From the NCBI GenBank assembly GCA_013360825.1, contig JABWAY010000103.1, forward strand, positions 1 to 12,570: a stretch of DNA of 12,570 nt, in the 5' to 3' direction. The notes beneath the pieces are model-generated. The model did not search any database. It saw only the letters and a list, made by a program, of their open reading frames with translations, and had not been told where the DNA came from. Shown one piece after another: positions 1 to 7,836 of the stretch; position 1 is the first letter of the stretch; every line of letters begins with the position of its first letter. The position numbers and the translations under genes were made by a program. The stretch comes from Candidatus Brocadiia bacterium. Lineage in GTDB: Bacteria > Planctomycetota > MHYJ01 > WSZJ01.

Positions 1-1
1 C

Positions 2-1015
2 GAGGCCACCCGCCGACGCCACAAGGCCCGGACCGGCGAAGACCCCCCCGCACAGATCGGCGCGCTCCACGAGATGCTCGACGCCGAGGGGGTCCACCCA
101 CCCCCCACCGCCGACCTCCCGGGCTCCGCCCCCGCGACGGACACGCGGTTCCTCGTCCGCAGCACCGATGCGCCCCCCGGGGAGTCCACCCTCGACGCCC
201 TCGACGAAGGAGCCCCCGACGCGATCGAGCCGCCCACCGTGATCCTCCCCCCCACGGATCCCGGCGTGAACGAGGCCCGCCACCGCCTCCTCGTCGACAC
301 CGCCCAGGAAGGACGGATCGCCCAGCGCGCCCGGGACGACATCGTCGCCACCATCCGCTCCCTCCCGCCCGAAGAACAGAACGGCGCGCTCGCGGGCCCG
401 ATCGGCGAACAGCTCGTGAAACTCGACCGGCTGATCGAGGAGGGCGTGCGGGCGCAGAAGGAACTCGGGATCGCGCCGCCCCCTGACCCGGAGGTCAGCA
501 CCGCCGTGAACCGCCGCACCACCAGCGCCTCGCTCCACCGCCCCACCTCCAGCGCGTCCCGGCGGTTCAAGGGCCCGGCCGGGGAGGAGATCACGGTCCC
601 TCCGAGCTGGCTGCCCGTCACGCCCGAAATGTCGCCGGAGAACCCGCCCCCCACCGCCGCCCCGCCCCCCGCGCCGGAACGCGCGCTGCCGAAACGCCGC
701 GAGAGCATCGGGGGGGAAACCTGGCAGGAAGTCGGCCTCCCCGCCCCGGCCGCCGCCGGGGAACACTCCGGAAAACCCGACACCCGGCGCGTCGAGCGCA
801 TCACGCTCACGCTGACCGACGAAGAGCGGACGCTCCTCGCCGAGCGCCAGATCCTCGAGGAAATGGCGATCCACGAAATCATGCGCTCCCAGCAGCCGAC
901 CAGCCAGCGCGCCTGGGAACAGGGAAAGGAACGCTTTTTCGCGCCGATGCGCGCCAAAGCAAACCGGCGGCTCGAGGACGCTACTCCGGCTCCTCGACGT
1001 CCAGGACGCGATTGA
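2..1015 (+). CDS. Hypothetical Pro-rich protein, 5' end outside window
   Basis: The frame is open from base 2 to the TGA at 1013-1015, so the gene probably starts upstream of the window. The first internal ATG, at 74, would give 313 residues, but nothing marks it as the true start. Codons end almost only in C or G, as expected of a real gene here. I do not recognise the family. Counting from ATG 74, residues 1-60 are Pro/Asp/Ala-rich and probably disordered, 65-135 look helical and charged, 150-235 are again Pro-rich, and 240-313 form a charged helical tail rich in Glu and Arg. There is no signal peptide, membrane segment or catalytic motif. The 3' end overlaps the convergent ASPIC/UnbV gene by 35 bp. 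The alternation of disordered linkers and short helical blocks would suit a scaffold or adaptor protein, but that is only an inference. Confidence 0.6.
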   Translation, partial: EATRRRHKARTGEDPPAQIGALHEMLDAEGVHPPPTADLPGSAPATDTRFLVRSTDAPPGESTLDALDEGAPDAIEPPTVILPPTDPGVNEARHRLLVDTAQEGRIAQRARDDIVATIRSLPPEEQNGALAGPIGEQLVKLDRLIEEGVRAQKELGIAPPPDPEVSTAVNRRTTSASLHRPTSSASRRFKGPAGEEITVPPSWLPVTPEMSPENPPPTAAPPPAPERALPKRRESIGGETWQEVGLPAPAAAGEHSGKPDTRRVERITLTLTDEERTLLAERQILEEMAIHEIMRSQQPTSQRAWEQGKERFFAPMRAKANRRLEDATPAPRRPGRD

Positions 1016-3110
1016 TCGCGACGTCCGCCAGGCGCTGCTCCCGCCCGCCGGGCCAGCGCACCACGACCGCCGCCGTCCCCGTCCGCCCCCCGAATCCGAA
1101 ATGCGCCCGCGCCGTGTCCTGCGAGGTCGTCCCGCGCCCCCCCGCGACCTCCCGCATCTGCTGCAGGCCCCCGAGCCGGACCGTGACCCGCGCGCCGATC
1201 CCCGTCGCATTCCCCCGCCGCCCCTTCAGCCGGACCTGCAGCCACCCTCTCCCCGGCGGCAGGTCGTTCCGGAACAGCCTCGGGCGGTTCCCCGCGCAGA
1301 CCACAAGATCCATGTCGCCGTCGTTGTCGTGGTCCAGCCAGGCATGCCCCCAGCCGTTGAACTGCACCACCCCCGCCCGCCACGTGACCGGCCGGAAATG
1401 CGCGGCGCCGTCGTTCTGGAGAAGCCAGCTCGGGCGCTCGCGGTAGACCGACGTGAACGAGAGGTCCAGATCCCCGTCGGCGTCCCAGTCGCAGGCCGAG
1501 ACGTCGGAATGCGTCTCCTCGAACGGCACCCCGGACCACGGGAAAATGTCCGTGAACGTCCAGCCGGCGGCAGCCCCCTGGTTCATCAGGATCTGCGTCC
1601 GGTTGCTGAACGCAATGAAGCGCGGGTGCGCGAGGTTCGCGGACACAAGATCGAGATCGAGGTCGTTGTCGAGGTCCGCCCAGCAGGAGCCGATCGTGTG
1701 ACCGTACCACGTGCGGTCGCCGGACACGGTCCCGACCCCCTCCACCCCCAGCACCTTTCCCGCGTTCGAGAACGCTCCCCGGCCGTCGTTCCGCCAGAGG
1801 TAGTTCGGCTCGAGACGATAGTTCGAGACGAAGATGTCCGCGTCGCCGTCGTTGTCGAAATCCCCCCAGTTCACGCCGCGCCCGCAGCGCGGCGCCGCCG
1901 ACTCCTCCTGCATCCCCGCCGCCTCCAGCGCGTCGGCCCACGTCCCCTTCCCCGTCGACAGGAACAGCCGGTCCCGGCGCCCGCCGCCCATGTCCCCGCC
2001 CTCGTAGACGGCGAGGTAGACGTCGAGGACCCCGTCCCCGTTCGCGTCGCCGAGCCCCGCCCCCTCCGGCCCCGCCTCCAGCGCGCCGGTGAGCCCCGTC
2101 CCCTCCGCCTCCGTGAGCTCGCCCTTCGCATTCAGGAATAGCCGGACCCCGTGGTCCTTCGTGAAGACCCAGAGATCGACGTCCCCGTCGTTGTCGGCGT
2201 CTCCCCAGAGCGACCCCGCCCCGCGGGGCGGCGCCCCCTCGACCCGCTTCACAAATGTCCCCGACCGGTTGATCCAGACCGCGCCGGCGAACGAGAGGTC
2301 GTCCCACCCGTCCCCGTCGAGGTCCCCGACGGCGACGCGCTGCCCGTCCGACCCGGCCAGCCCCGCGGCCTCGGTGACGTCCGTGAACCCGGGGACCTCC
2401 GGCTCCGCCTCCCAGAACGGATTCCCCTCGCGGCGGACCCCGGCGTCGTACGCCGCACACGCCAGGTACGCCCGCCAGACGGAGGTCTCGGTGACGTACA
2501 TCTCGCGCTCCAGCGCGTCCTCGGGGGGGGTCGCCGCCTCGCGCGCCGTCACCGCCTCCGCCAGAAGCCCGCGGGCCTGCTCCGGCTTCCACCCCGCCTC
2601 GACGTACGCCCGCCCCATCCGGTACCGCATCGCCATGTCCATCGGCGCCGCGGCCAGTTCCTTCTCCACCGCCTCCGCCGCGGGGATGTCCTTCAGGCGG
2701 ACCTGGTTCGTCATCACGACGCACAGCCATCCGAAGCGCCACGGCGACCCGGGATGATCTTTCGCGAGCCGCCCGAACATCGCCACGCGCTCCAGGGGCG
2801 TCGCGTACCAGTTGCAGAGCCCGAGCGCCTCGAGCACGCGCCGCGACACCCGCGCGTCGGTCTCGAACTCCACCGGCACGGCGCGCAGCCGCACGAGCAC
2901 ATCGGCCATCGCGTCCCACTGCCTGAGTTTCCCGCGGCATTCCAGCAGCGTCGTGAGTCCGCCGGCGTCGGGCGTCTCCGCGGTCCAGGTCTCCAGGAGC
3001 GCGGCGGCCTCCTCGATCTTTCCCGCCCCGATCAGCGCCTCGGCCTCCTCCGCCGGGCCTGCCGTCGCGGCCGCGGCCGCGACCAGGAGCGCCGCGAGCG
3101 CGCGCCTCAC
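981..3110 (-). CDS. Secreted ASPIC/UnbV FG-GAP (CRTAC1-like) repeat protein
   Basis: The 709-aa product starts at a GTG. Residues 1-20 look like a signal peptide (MRRALAALLVAAAAATAG), so it is probably exported. Residues 20-230 are Ala/Glu-rich helical repeats resembling degenerate TPRs. From about residue 240 there is an FG-GAP/VCBS beta-propeller with seven Asp-rich calcium-type loops: DLDGDGWDD, DADNDGDVD, DANGDGVLD, DFDNDGDAD, DLDNDLDLD, DWDADGDLD and DHDNDGDMD. The first is near residue 262 and the last near 590. The C-terminus (about 625-705) is an ASPIC/UnbV domain with the hallmark FGFGG and VVRWPGG strings. This architecture is common in Planctomycetes, Verrucomicrobia and Acidobacteria, and its function there is largely unknown; surface adhesion or carbohydrate binding is usually guessed. 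The start codon overlaps the stop of the upstream lipoprotein gene (GTGA), so translation is probably coupled. The TAG stop lies inside the last codons of the convergent gene. Family call is firm; role unknown. Confidence 0.93.
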   Translation of the reverse strand: MRRALAALLVAAAAATAGPAEEAEALIGAGKIEEAAALLETWTAETPDAGGLTTLLECRGKLRQWDAMADVLVRLRAVPVEFETDARVSRRVLEALGLCNWYATPLERVAMFGRLAKDHPGSPWRFGWLCVVMTNQVRLKDIPAAEAVEKELAAAPMDMAMRYRMGRAYVEAGWKPEQARGLLAEAVTAREAATPPEDALEREMYVTETSVWRAYLACAAYDAGVRREGNPFWEAEPEVPGFTDVTEAAGLAGSDGQRVAVGDLDGDGWDDLSFAGAVWINRSGTFVKRVEGAPPRGAGSLWGDADNDGDVDLWVFTKDHGVRLFLNAKGELTEAEGTGLTGALEAGPEGAGLGDANGDGVLDVYLAVYEGGDMGGGRRDRLFLSTGKGTWADALEAAGMQEESAAPRCGRGVNWGDFDNDGDADIFVSNYRLEPNYLWRNDGRGAFSNAGKVLGVEGVGTVSGDRTWYGHTIGSCWADLDNDLDLDLVSANLAHPRFIAFSNRTQILMNQGAAAGWTFTDIFPWSGVPFEETHSDVSACDWDADGDLDLSFTSVYRERPSWLLQNDGAAHFRPVTWRAGVVQFNGWGHAWLDHDNDGDMDLVVCAGNRPRLFRNDLPPGRGWLQVRLKGRRGNATGIGARVTVRLGGLQQMREVAGGRGTTSQDTARAHFGFGGRTGTAAVVVRWPGGREQRLADVAINRVLDVEEPE

Positions 3111-3670
3111 CGCTTGCCCGTCTCCGGGTTCGAGTAGTCGGGGGGCTTGGTCGGCTCTTTCCCTTCTTCCTCGTACCGTTTCATGAGCTTGTCGTAGATA
3201 TCCCCGCCGTTTGAGAACTTCTTCCGGATGCTCCAGGCGTACTGGTCGGCGAGTTCGTCGTCCTGCCCTTTGTCTTCCCAGGCATCGGCGCGCGCGTCGA
3301 TCGGGTCGCTGCCGCTGTTCGACTGTTTTTCGGCGACGATTTCCATGATGGTGCTCCCCTCGGGGCCGGAGAGGGTCAGGGTGATCCGGTACCGGTGGTT
3401 TTCATACCGCCAGTCGCTGCCGTAGCTGGTCCAATCCGTCTCGAACTCCCAGTCCTTGCCCTTTTCCTTGGAGACTTCGGGGAAGCGGTAGCCTTCGTCC
3501 GCGATGACTTCGCGGGCGGCTTCCCAGATGATGTCGCGGGGTTCGCGGAAGGGGCCGAACTCTTTGCCGGCGGGTTTGATGCCGAGGGCCGCGCGGATGG
3601 AACCGGCGCTGGTGCAGCCGGCGTTGAAGACGGCGGACAGGACGATGATCGCGGGCAGGAGGTATCTCAT
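3107..3670 (-). CDS. Small probable lipoprotein, function unknown
   Basis: I chose the ATG at 3668-3670, giving 187 aa. The open frame runs on to 4048, but the extra part is Arg/Gly-rich antisense noise across the pyrimidine tract. From this ATG the protein opens with a short hydrophobic stretch and a Cys at residue 19 (context VFNAGC-TSAG), a plausible lipobox, though Asn at -3 is atypical. Thr/Ser after the Cys would fit outer-membrane sorting under the Lol +2 rule if this is a Gram-negative. Residues 40-150 form one compact alpha/beta domain with a Trp-rich middle (EFETDWTSYGSDWRYE) and a beta strand pair (YRITLTLSG, TIMEIVAEKQ). That pattern recalls small envelope lipoproteins of BamC/NlpB type, but the likeness is weak. 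The tail is Pro/Lys/Glu-rich. It is the first gene of a pair with the ASPIC/UnbV gene (4-bp overlap), so the two products probably act together at the cell surface. There is no Shine-Dalgarno; a promoter candidate almost abuts the ATG. Confidence 0.8.
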   Translation of the reverse strand: MRYLLPAIIVLSAVFNAGCTSAGSIRAALGIKPAGKEFGPFREPRDIIWEAAREVIADEGYRFPEVSKEKGKDWEFETDWTSYGSDWRYENHRYRITLTLSGPEGSTIMEIVAEKQSNSGSDPIDARADAWEDKGQDDELADQYAWSIRKKFSNGGDIYDKLMKRYEEEGKEPTKPPDYSNPETGKR

Positions 3671-3678
3671 AGGGGGCG

Positions 3679-3707
3679 AGTCTAGCAGAGCCTTCCTCCC
3701 TCCCCAA
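3679..3707 (-). promoter_or_regulatory. Candidate promoter of the lipoprotein-ASPIC operon
   Basis: On the minus strand, TTGGGG (3702-3707), a 17-bp spacer and TAGACT (3679-3684) lie just before the ATG at 3670. The -10 box matches the sigma70 consensus at four of six positions and the -35 at its TTG only. Only 8 nt separate the -10 box from the ATG, so transcription would begin at or within a base or two of the start codon. That agrees with the absence of a Shine-Dalgarno site and suggests a leaderless mRNA. The G-rich background makes a chance match possible. Confidence 0.35.
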
Positions 3708-3734
3708 CCCCGACTTCCCTCCCCCGTCCTTTCC

Positions 3735-3768
3735 CTTTTCCGTTTTCCCTTTTCTCTTTTCCGTTTTC
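3735..3768 (+). repeat. 13-bp direct repeat within the pyrimidine tract
   Basis: The string CTTTTCCGTTTTC occurs at 3735-3747 and again, unchanged, at 3756-3768, 21 bp apart, and the flanks are similar T4/C3 blocks. The G of the CCG core is one of very few purines in the tract. The roughly two-turn spacing would suit a protein bound twice on the same DNA face, but slippage-driven duplication is the simpler explanation. Confidence 0.7.
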
Positions 3769-3784
3769 TGTTTCTCTTCCCCTT

Positions 3785-3831
3785 CCCCCCATTCCCCCTC
3801 CCCCACCCTCCCCCACCCTCCCCCCACACCC
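3785..3831 (-). promoter_or_regulatory. Putative G-quadruplex motif before the zinc-ribbon gene
   Basis: On the plus strand there are eight C-runs of three or more between 3785 and 3831. The six runs from 3794 to 3825 are separated by single bases, and a decamer CCCCACCCTC is repeated in tandem at 3801-3810 and 3811-3820. The minus strand therefore carries more than four consecutive G-runs with 1-nt loops, the classic strong quadruplex pattern. It ends directly at the ATG of the plus-strand gene, on its template strand; the plus strand could form an i-motif. No Shine-Dalgarno is present, so this C-rich stretch would be the immediate mRNA leader. Confidence 0.6.
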
Positions 3832-5424
3832 ATGCGCCTCCAATCCTTCCACTGCCCTTCCTGCGCCTCCCCCCTCGACGTCCGCCCCGGCGCCGGCCGC
3901 GTCGTCTGCGCCTACTGCGGCCGCGCCCTCCTCGTCGAACAGGACTCCATCTCCGACTCCTCCCCACGCCCACGCCCCCGCGACCCCGACGCCGACCACC
4001 CCGATTACCCCGAGCCCCCCTCCCTCCTCTACACCCGCGAAGCCGCACGCTTCGAAATGTCCGCCATCGAACAGAAAGTCCCCGAAGGCGTCCGCGACCG
4101 CTTCCAGTCCCTCGAACTCGGCGACGAACGCTTCGCCCTCGTCTACATCCGCCTCCAGGACCCCCAGGGAAAACCCGCCGACGGTGACCTCGACACCCCG
4201 TTCGCCGCCCTCCAGGCCTCCCTCGAACAGGACGGCGACCCCGGCCTCGCCGCGAACCTCGCCCTCGAAGCCCTCTGCCAGGGCCCCTTCGCCGGCCGCC
4301 TCGAGTGCGCCATCCTGATGTTCGAACCCCGCCACATGACCGTCACCGCCTACAACGCCGGATGCCGCGACACCGGCTGGTGGGTCAGCCACGAACTCGG
4401 CAGCTCCACCCACGTCGGCGGCCACCACGACGCCCTCGAACGCAGGATGCTCCGCAAGTCCGGCGATCACTTCACCAACGACCGCACCGTCCACCTCGCC
4501 TCCGGCGACGTCTTCGTCGTCGTCTCCGCCGGTTTCGCCGGGCGCGGCGGGAAAGGACAGTGGCCGACCGGGATCGGGACGCTCACCGACGTCCTCAACG
4601 AGCACATCGGCGAGGAACCGCTCCGCGTCGTGACGCTGGTGAAGAATGCGTTCTGGGAGAAGCGTTCGAAGCACCGGGACGGCGCGGGACCGCCGGTCGG
4701 GGACGTCAAGATCGCCGCCGTCCGGGCGATCCCGCCGCCCCTGGCCACGAAAATCCCGGGGGACGGCAGGGTCGAAACCCACCTGTCGCGGAAGTTCGAG
4801 ACCGCCATCGTCCGCGGCCCGCGCGACCGGGTCCGCCTCTGCCCCCTCCACTCCGACCGCCGGGTCCTCATCTGGATGTCCCCCGCGGGCGCCGCCGAAC
4901 TCACGGAACCGGCGTTCGAAACCGGCGTCCAGGCGATCCTCTCCGTCCTCGACGGCACCACCGGCGACAACGACAACCCCCGCGAGGCCGGCCGCGATGC
5001 CTTCGAGGCCATGAAACTCCCCCGCTCCGCCCTCCGCATGGCCGTCATCCAGTACCTCGACCTCTACGGCCGCGTGAAGTCCTTCCGCAGCGGCTGGCAC
5101 CAGCCGATCTCCCTCGGGAACCGCGGGATCCGCGACCACGGCGGGCAGCAGCAGTTCAACGAGGGAAGCGAGGCGACGGTGAACCCCGGCGGACGGCTGT
5201 TTTTCCCCGGGCCGCTCGAATACGAGGGGGAACACCACCAGGCCGAGTCGCTCGCCGAAGTCTGGCCGGGAGGGAAGGCGTCCCGGCTCTACGAGACCCT
5301 GACCGTGCACTGGAAGACCAAGAACACGGCGAAGGCGCTGGAGCGGCTCGTGCTCGCGGCCGCGAGCGATGCGGACATCCCGGACGCCGTCGGCATCGCG
5401 CTCGTCACGGGGCTGGAGAAATAG
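3832..5424 (+). CDS. Zinc-ribbon protein with two degenerate SpoIIE/PP2C-like domains
   Basis: The 530-aa protein opens with a zinc ribbon (C8-x2-C11, C26-x2-C29) and a disordered Asp/Pro/Arg linker (about 35-65). I read the rest as two copies of a SpoIIE-type PP2C fold. Copy 1 (about 99-297) has a YNAGC strand at 174-178 (family: NAGH), LASGDVFVVVSAG at 222-234 (family: LxxGDxLxLYTDG) and VGDVKIAAV at 289-297 (family: DDxTLxxxR). Copy 2 (about 336-530) has FRSGWHQP from 418, VNPGGRLFFPG at 450-460 and IPDAVGIALV near the end. In both, the Asp/Gly residues of the DVSGHG, TDG and DD metal motifs are mostly lost, so phosphatase activity is unlikely. A pseudo-phosphatase or partner-binding role is an inference. 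It may be cytoplasmic, as no signal peptide or membrane segment is seen. It stands alone, 19 bp from a convergent methyltransferase. The ATG lies right after the C-rich tract, without a Shine-Dalgarno. The zinc ribbon is certain; the SpoIIE reading is moderate. Confidence 0.75.
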   Translation: MRLQSFHCPSCASPLDVRPGAGRVVCAYCGRALLVEQDSISDSSPRPRPRDPDADHPDYPEPPSLLYTREAARFEMSAIEQKVPEGVRDRFQSLELGDERFALVYIRLQDPQGKPADGDLDTPFAALQASLEQDGDPGLAANLALEALCQGPFAGRLECAILMFEPRHMTVTAYNAGCRDTGWWVSHELGSSTHVGGHHDALERRMLRKSGDHFTNDRTVHLASGDVFVVVSAGFAGRGGKGQWPTGIGTLTDVLNEHIGEEPLRVVTLVKNAFWEKRSKHRDGAGPPVGDVKIAAVRAIPPPLATKIPGDGRVETHLSRKFETAIVRGPRDRVRLCPLHSDRRVLIWMSPAGAAELTEPAFETGVQAILSVLDGTTGDNDNPREAGRDAFEAMKLPRSALRMAVIQYLDLYGRVKSFRSGWHQPISLGNRGIRDHGGQQQFNEGSEATVNPGGRLFFPGPLEYEGEHHQAESLAEVWPGGKASRLYETLTVHWKTKNTAKALERLVLAAASDADIPDAVGIALVTGLEK

Positions 5425-5443
5425 CCCCGCCGCGCGCGACTCC

Positions 5444-6283
5444 TCAGTCCTGGCGCGCCTTGCGCGCCGTGACCGTCACCTCCGAGCACAGCGACGGGAC
5501 CACCCGCCCCAGCCACTGCTGGAACCGGTAATACCACTCCCAGTCCTCCCCCCACCCGTACCAGAGCGACATCACCCGGTACCCCTGCACCGCCTCCGGC
5601 TCCAGCCCGCATCCCCGGATCAGCCTCTTCAGCCTCCCCACCGACAGATGCTGCAGATGCGGCGGCTCCGTCACCCCCTTCATCCACCGCAGCACGTTGT
5701 TCAGCCGCGTCCAGATCGGCGCCAGCCACAGCTCCGGCTCCGTGAAGACCGGCGTCCCCAGAAGCGCCACCCCGCCCGGCTTCAGCACGCGCTTCGCCTC
5801 CGACAGGGCGTACCGCACCTGCGCGTCCGTCAGATGCTCCAGCACCTGCTCGCAGAGCACCGCGTCGAACGTCCCGTCCCGGTACGGCCACGGACGCGTC
5901 AGGTCCCCCGCCAGCAGCACCCCGTACCCCCGCATCTTCGCCCGCCCGATCAGCCGCTTCCACGAGATGTCCATCCCCGTGATCCGCGGATGCACCCCCG
6001 GATTCCCCCAGCGCTTCCAGTACCCCGGAAACCGCCCCTTGCCGCACCCGGCGTCCAGGATCTCCACGGGCCCCGCGGGAAGCAGTCGCGCGAGCGCCCC
6101 GGCCTGGTACCGGTAGCGGGCGAGGCGGAGGCGGAAGAGTCTGTTGGCGGGCTCCACCTCGAAGGCGAGTTTCATCCCGGGAGGGGCGACGCCGAACGGC
6201 AGCGGGTGGAGCGGGACGCCGCCGTCCTGCGCGACGGGGCCGCTCCGGGACGGGGCGGGCGGGACGACGGGAACCTGGCTCAC
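5444..6283 (-). CDS. Class I SAM-dependent methyltransferase (type 11 family)
   Basis: The 279-aa frame starts at a GTG (6281-6283), the first possible start after an in-frame TAG at 6293-6295. An ATG at 6173-6175 (residue 37) is an alternative and would remove a Pro-rich leader that looks non-conserved. Motif I is ILDAGCGKG (75-83), the SAM ribose-binding acid is in GMDIS (Asp105), the post-II strand is GTFDAVLCEQVLEHL (137-151) and motif III follows as VLKPGG (167-172). After the Rossmann core there is an aromatic-rich C-terminal part (LWYGWGEDWEWYYRFQQWLGR) that may bind substrate or membrane. The substrate is unknown; type 11 enzymes act on lipids, quinones, glycans and small molecules. 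The gene lies 70 bp downstream of clpX on the same strand, so it could be the distal gene of that operon, or be transcribed separately. No Shine-Dalgarno is visible. Confidence 0.88.
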   Translation of the reverse strand: MSQVPVVPPAPSRSGPVAQDGGVPLHPLPFGVAPPGMKLAFEVEPANRLFRLRLARYRYQAGALARLLPAGPVEILDAGCGKGRFPGYWKRWGNPGVHPRITGMDISWKRLIGRAKMRGYGVLLAGDLTRPWPYRDGTFDAVLCEQVLEHLTDAQVRYALSEAKRVLKPGGVALLGTPVFTEPELWLAPIWTRLNNVLRWMKGVTEPPHLQHLSVGRLKRLIRGCGLEPEAVQGYRVMSLWYGWGEDWEWYYRFQQWLGRVVPSLCSEVTVTARKARQD

Positions 6284-6353
6284 GAGGGCAGCCTACCGCA
6301 CCGTGCGCGGAAACGACGCGGGGATCTCCGGCGGATTCTCTTCAATGCGAGCG

Positions 6354-7700
<1,347 letters not shown>

Positions 7701-7704
7701 GCCG

Positions 7705-7710
7705 TCTCCT
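7705..7710 (-). promoter_or_regulatory. Shine-Dalgarno site of clpX
   Basis: On the minus strand AGGAGA stands 4 nt before the ATG at 7700. It settles the clpX start against the longer open frame. The same hexamer, in nearly the same context (CAGGAGAC), precedes tig. Confidence 0.75.
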
Positions 7711-7750
7711 GGTGCAGGTCCGGTCCCGGATCGGTCGTCCCGGGGCTCCC

Positions 7751-7771
7751 CCCGCGGGACCGTCCCGCGGG
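7751..7771. repeat. GC-rich perfect inverted repeat between clpP and clpX
   Basis: CCCGCGGGAC (7751-7760) and GTCCCGCGGG (7762-7771) are exact reverse complements around one central base. In RNA this would fold as an 8-bp CCCGCGGG stem with a 5-nt loop. No U-tract follows on the minus strand, so it is not a standard terminator. It could slow decay of the clpP segment or set the clpP:clpX ratio, or be a protein-binding palindrome. Confidence 0.6.
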
Positions 7772-7796
7772 CTCCCCTCCTTATCGGCTTCCCCAC

Positions 7797-7816
7797 CCCG
7801 GACGCTTGCGCCCGGG
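7797..7816 (-). repeat. mRNA hairpin just after the clpP stop
   Basis: About 20 nt past the clpP stop the minus-strand RNA reads CCCGGGCGC-AA-GCGUCCGGG. Its arms pair over nine positions, one of them a G-U wobble, or eight with a 4-nt loop. The wobble makes it better as RNA than as DNA. No U-run follows. A role as a 3' stabiliser of tig-clpP mRNA is possible. Confidence 0.45.
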
Positions 7817-7836
7817 ATGGCTTTCGCCTCCTGATT

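Larger units (their letters stand above)
3691..3831. repeat. Polypyrimidine tract filling the divergent spacer
   Basis: The spacer between the lipoprotein gene (minus) and the zinc-ribbon gene (plus) is nearly all C and T on the plus strand. In 3721-3831 I count 9 purines in 111 bases. The left half is T-rich (runs of TTTT separated by C blocks) and the right half is C-rich. Such homopurine-homopyrimidine DNA can form triplex (H-DNA) or bend. It contains no open frame of its own with normal composition. It may act as the 5' leader of the plus-strand gene, or be a low-complexity expansion. Confidence 0.85.

Noticed and set aside
1101..2141. Plus-strand open frame opposite the ASPIC/UnbV gene, and a similar one at 2151-3137
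   Set aside because: Arg/Pro/Val-rich shadow translation; the minus strand encodes recognisable FG-GAP and ASPIC domains.
3671..4048. N-terminal extension of the lipoprotein by 126 residues
   Set aside because: The extension reads the pyrimidine tract as Gly/Arg/Lys repeats and would bury the signal sequence; the ATG at 3670 gives a proper export signal.
3682..5310. Long minus-strand open frame (542 codons) antisense to the zinc-ribbon/SpoIIE-like gene
   Set aside because: It is Gly/Val/Glu/Asp low-complexity sequence that arises from reading GC-rich codons in antisense. The plus frame has the zinc ribbon, domain-like strands and proper GC3.
5425..5443. Bidirectional terminator between the convergent zinc-ribbon/SpoIIE-like gene and the methyltransferase
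   Set aside because: Only 19 bp of GC-rich sequence with no stable stem and T-run; the same is true of the 16-bp gap at 10555-10570.
7701..7796. 32-residue N-terminal extension of ClpX from a GTG
   Set aside because: Not ClpX-like and it would read through the AGGAGA ribosome site.
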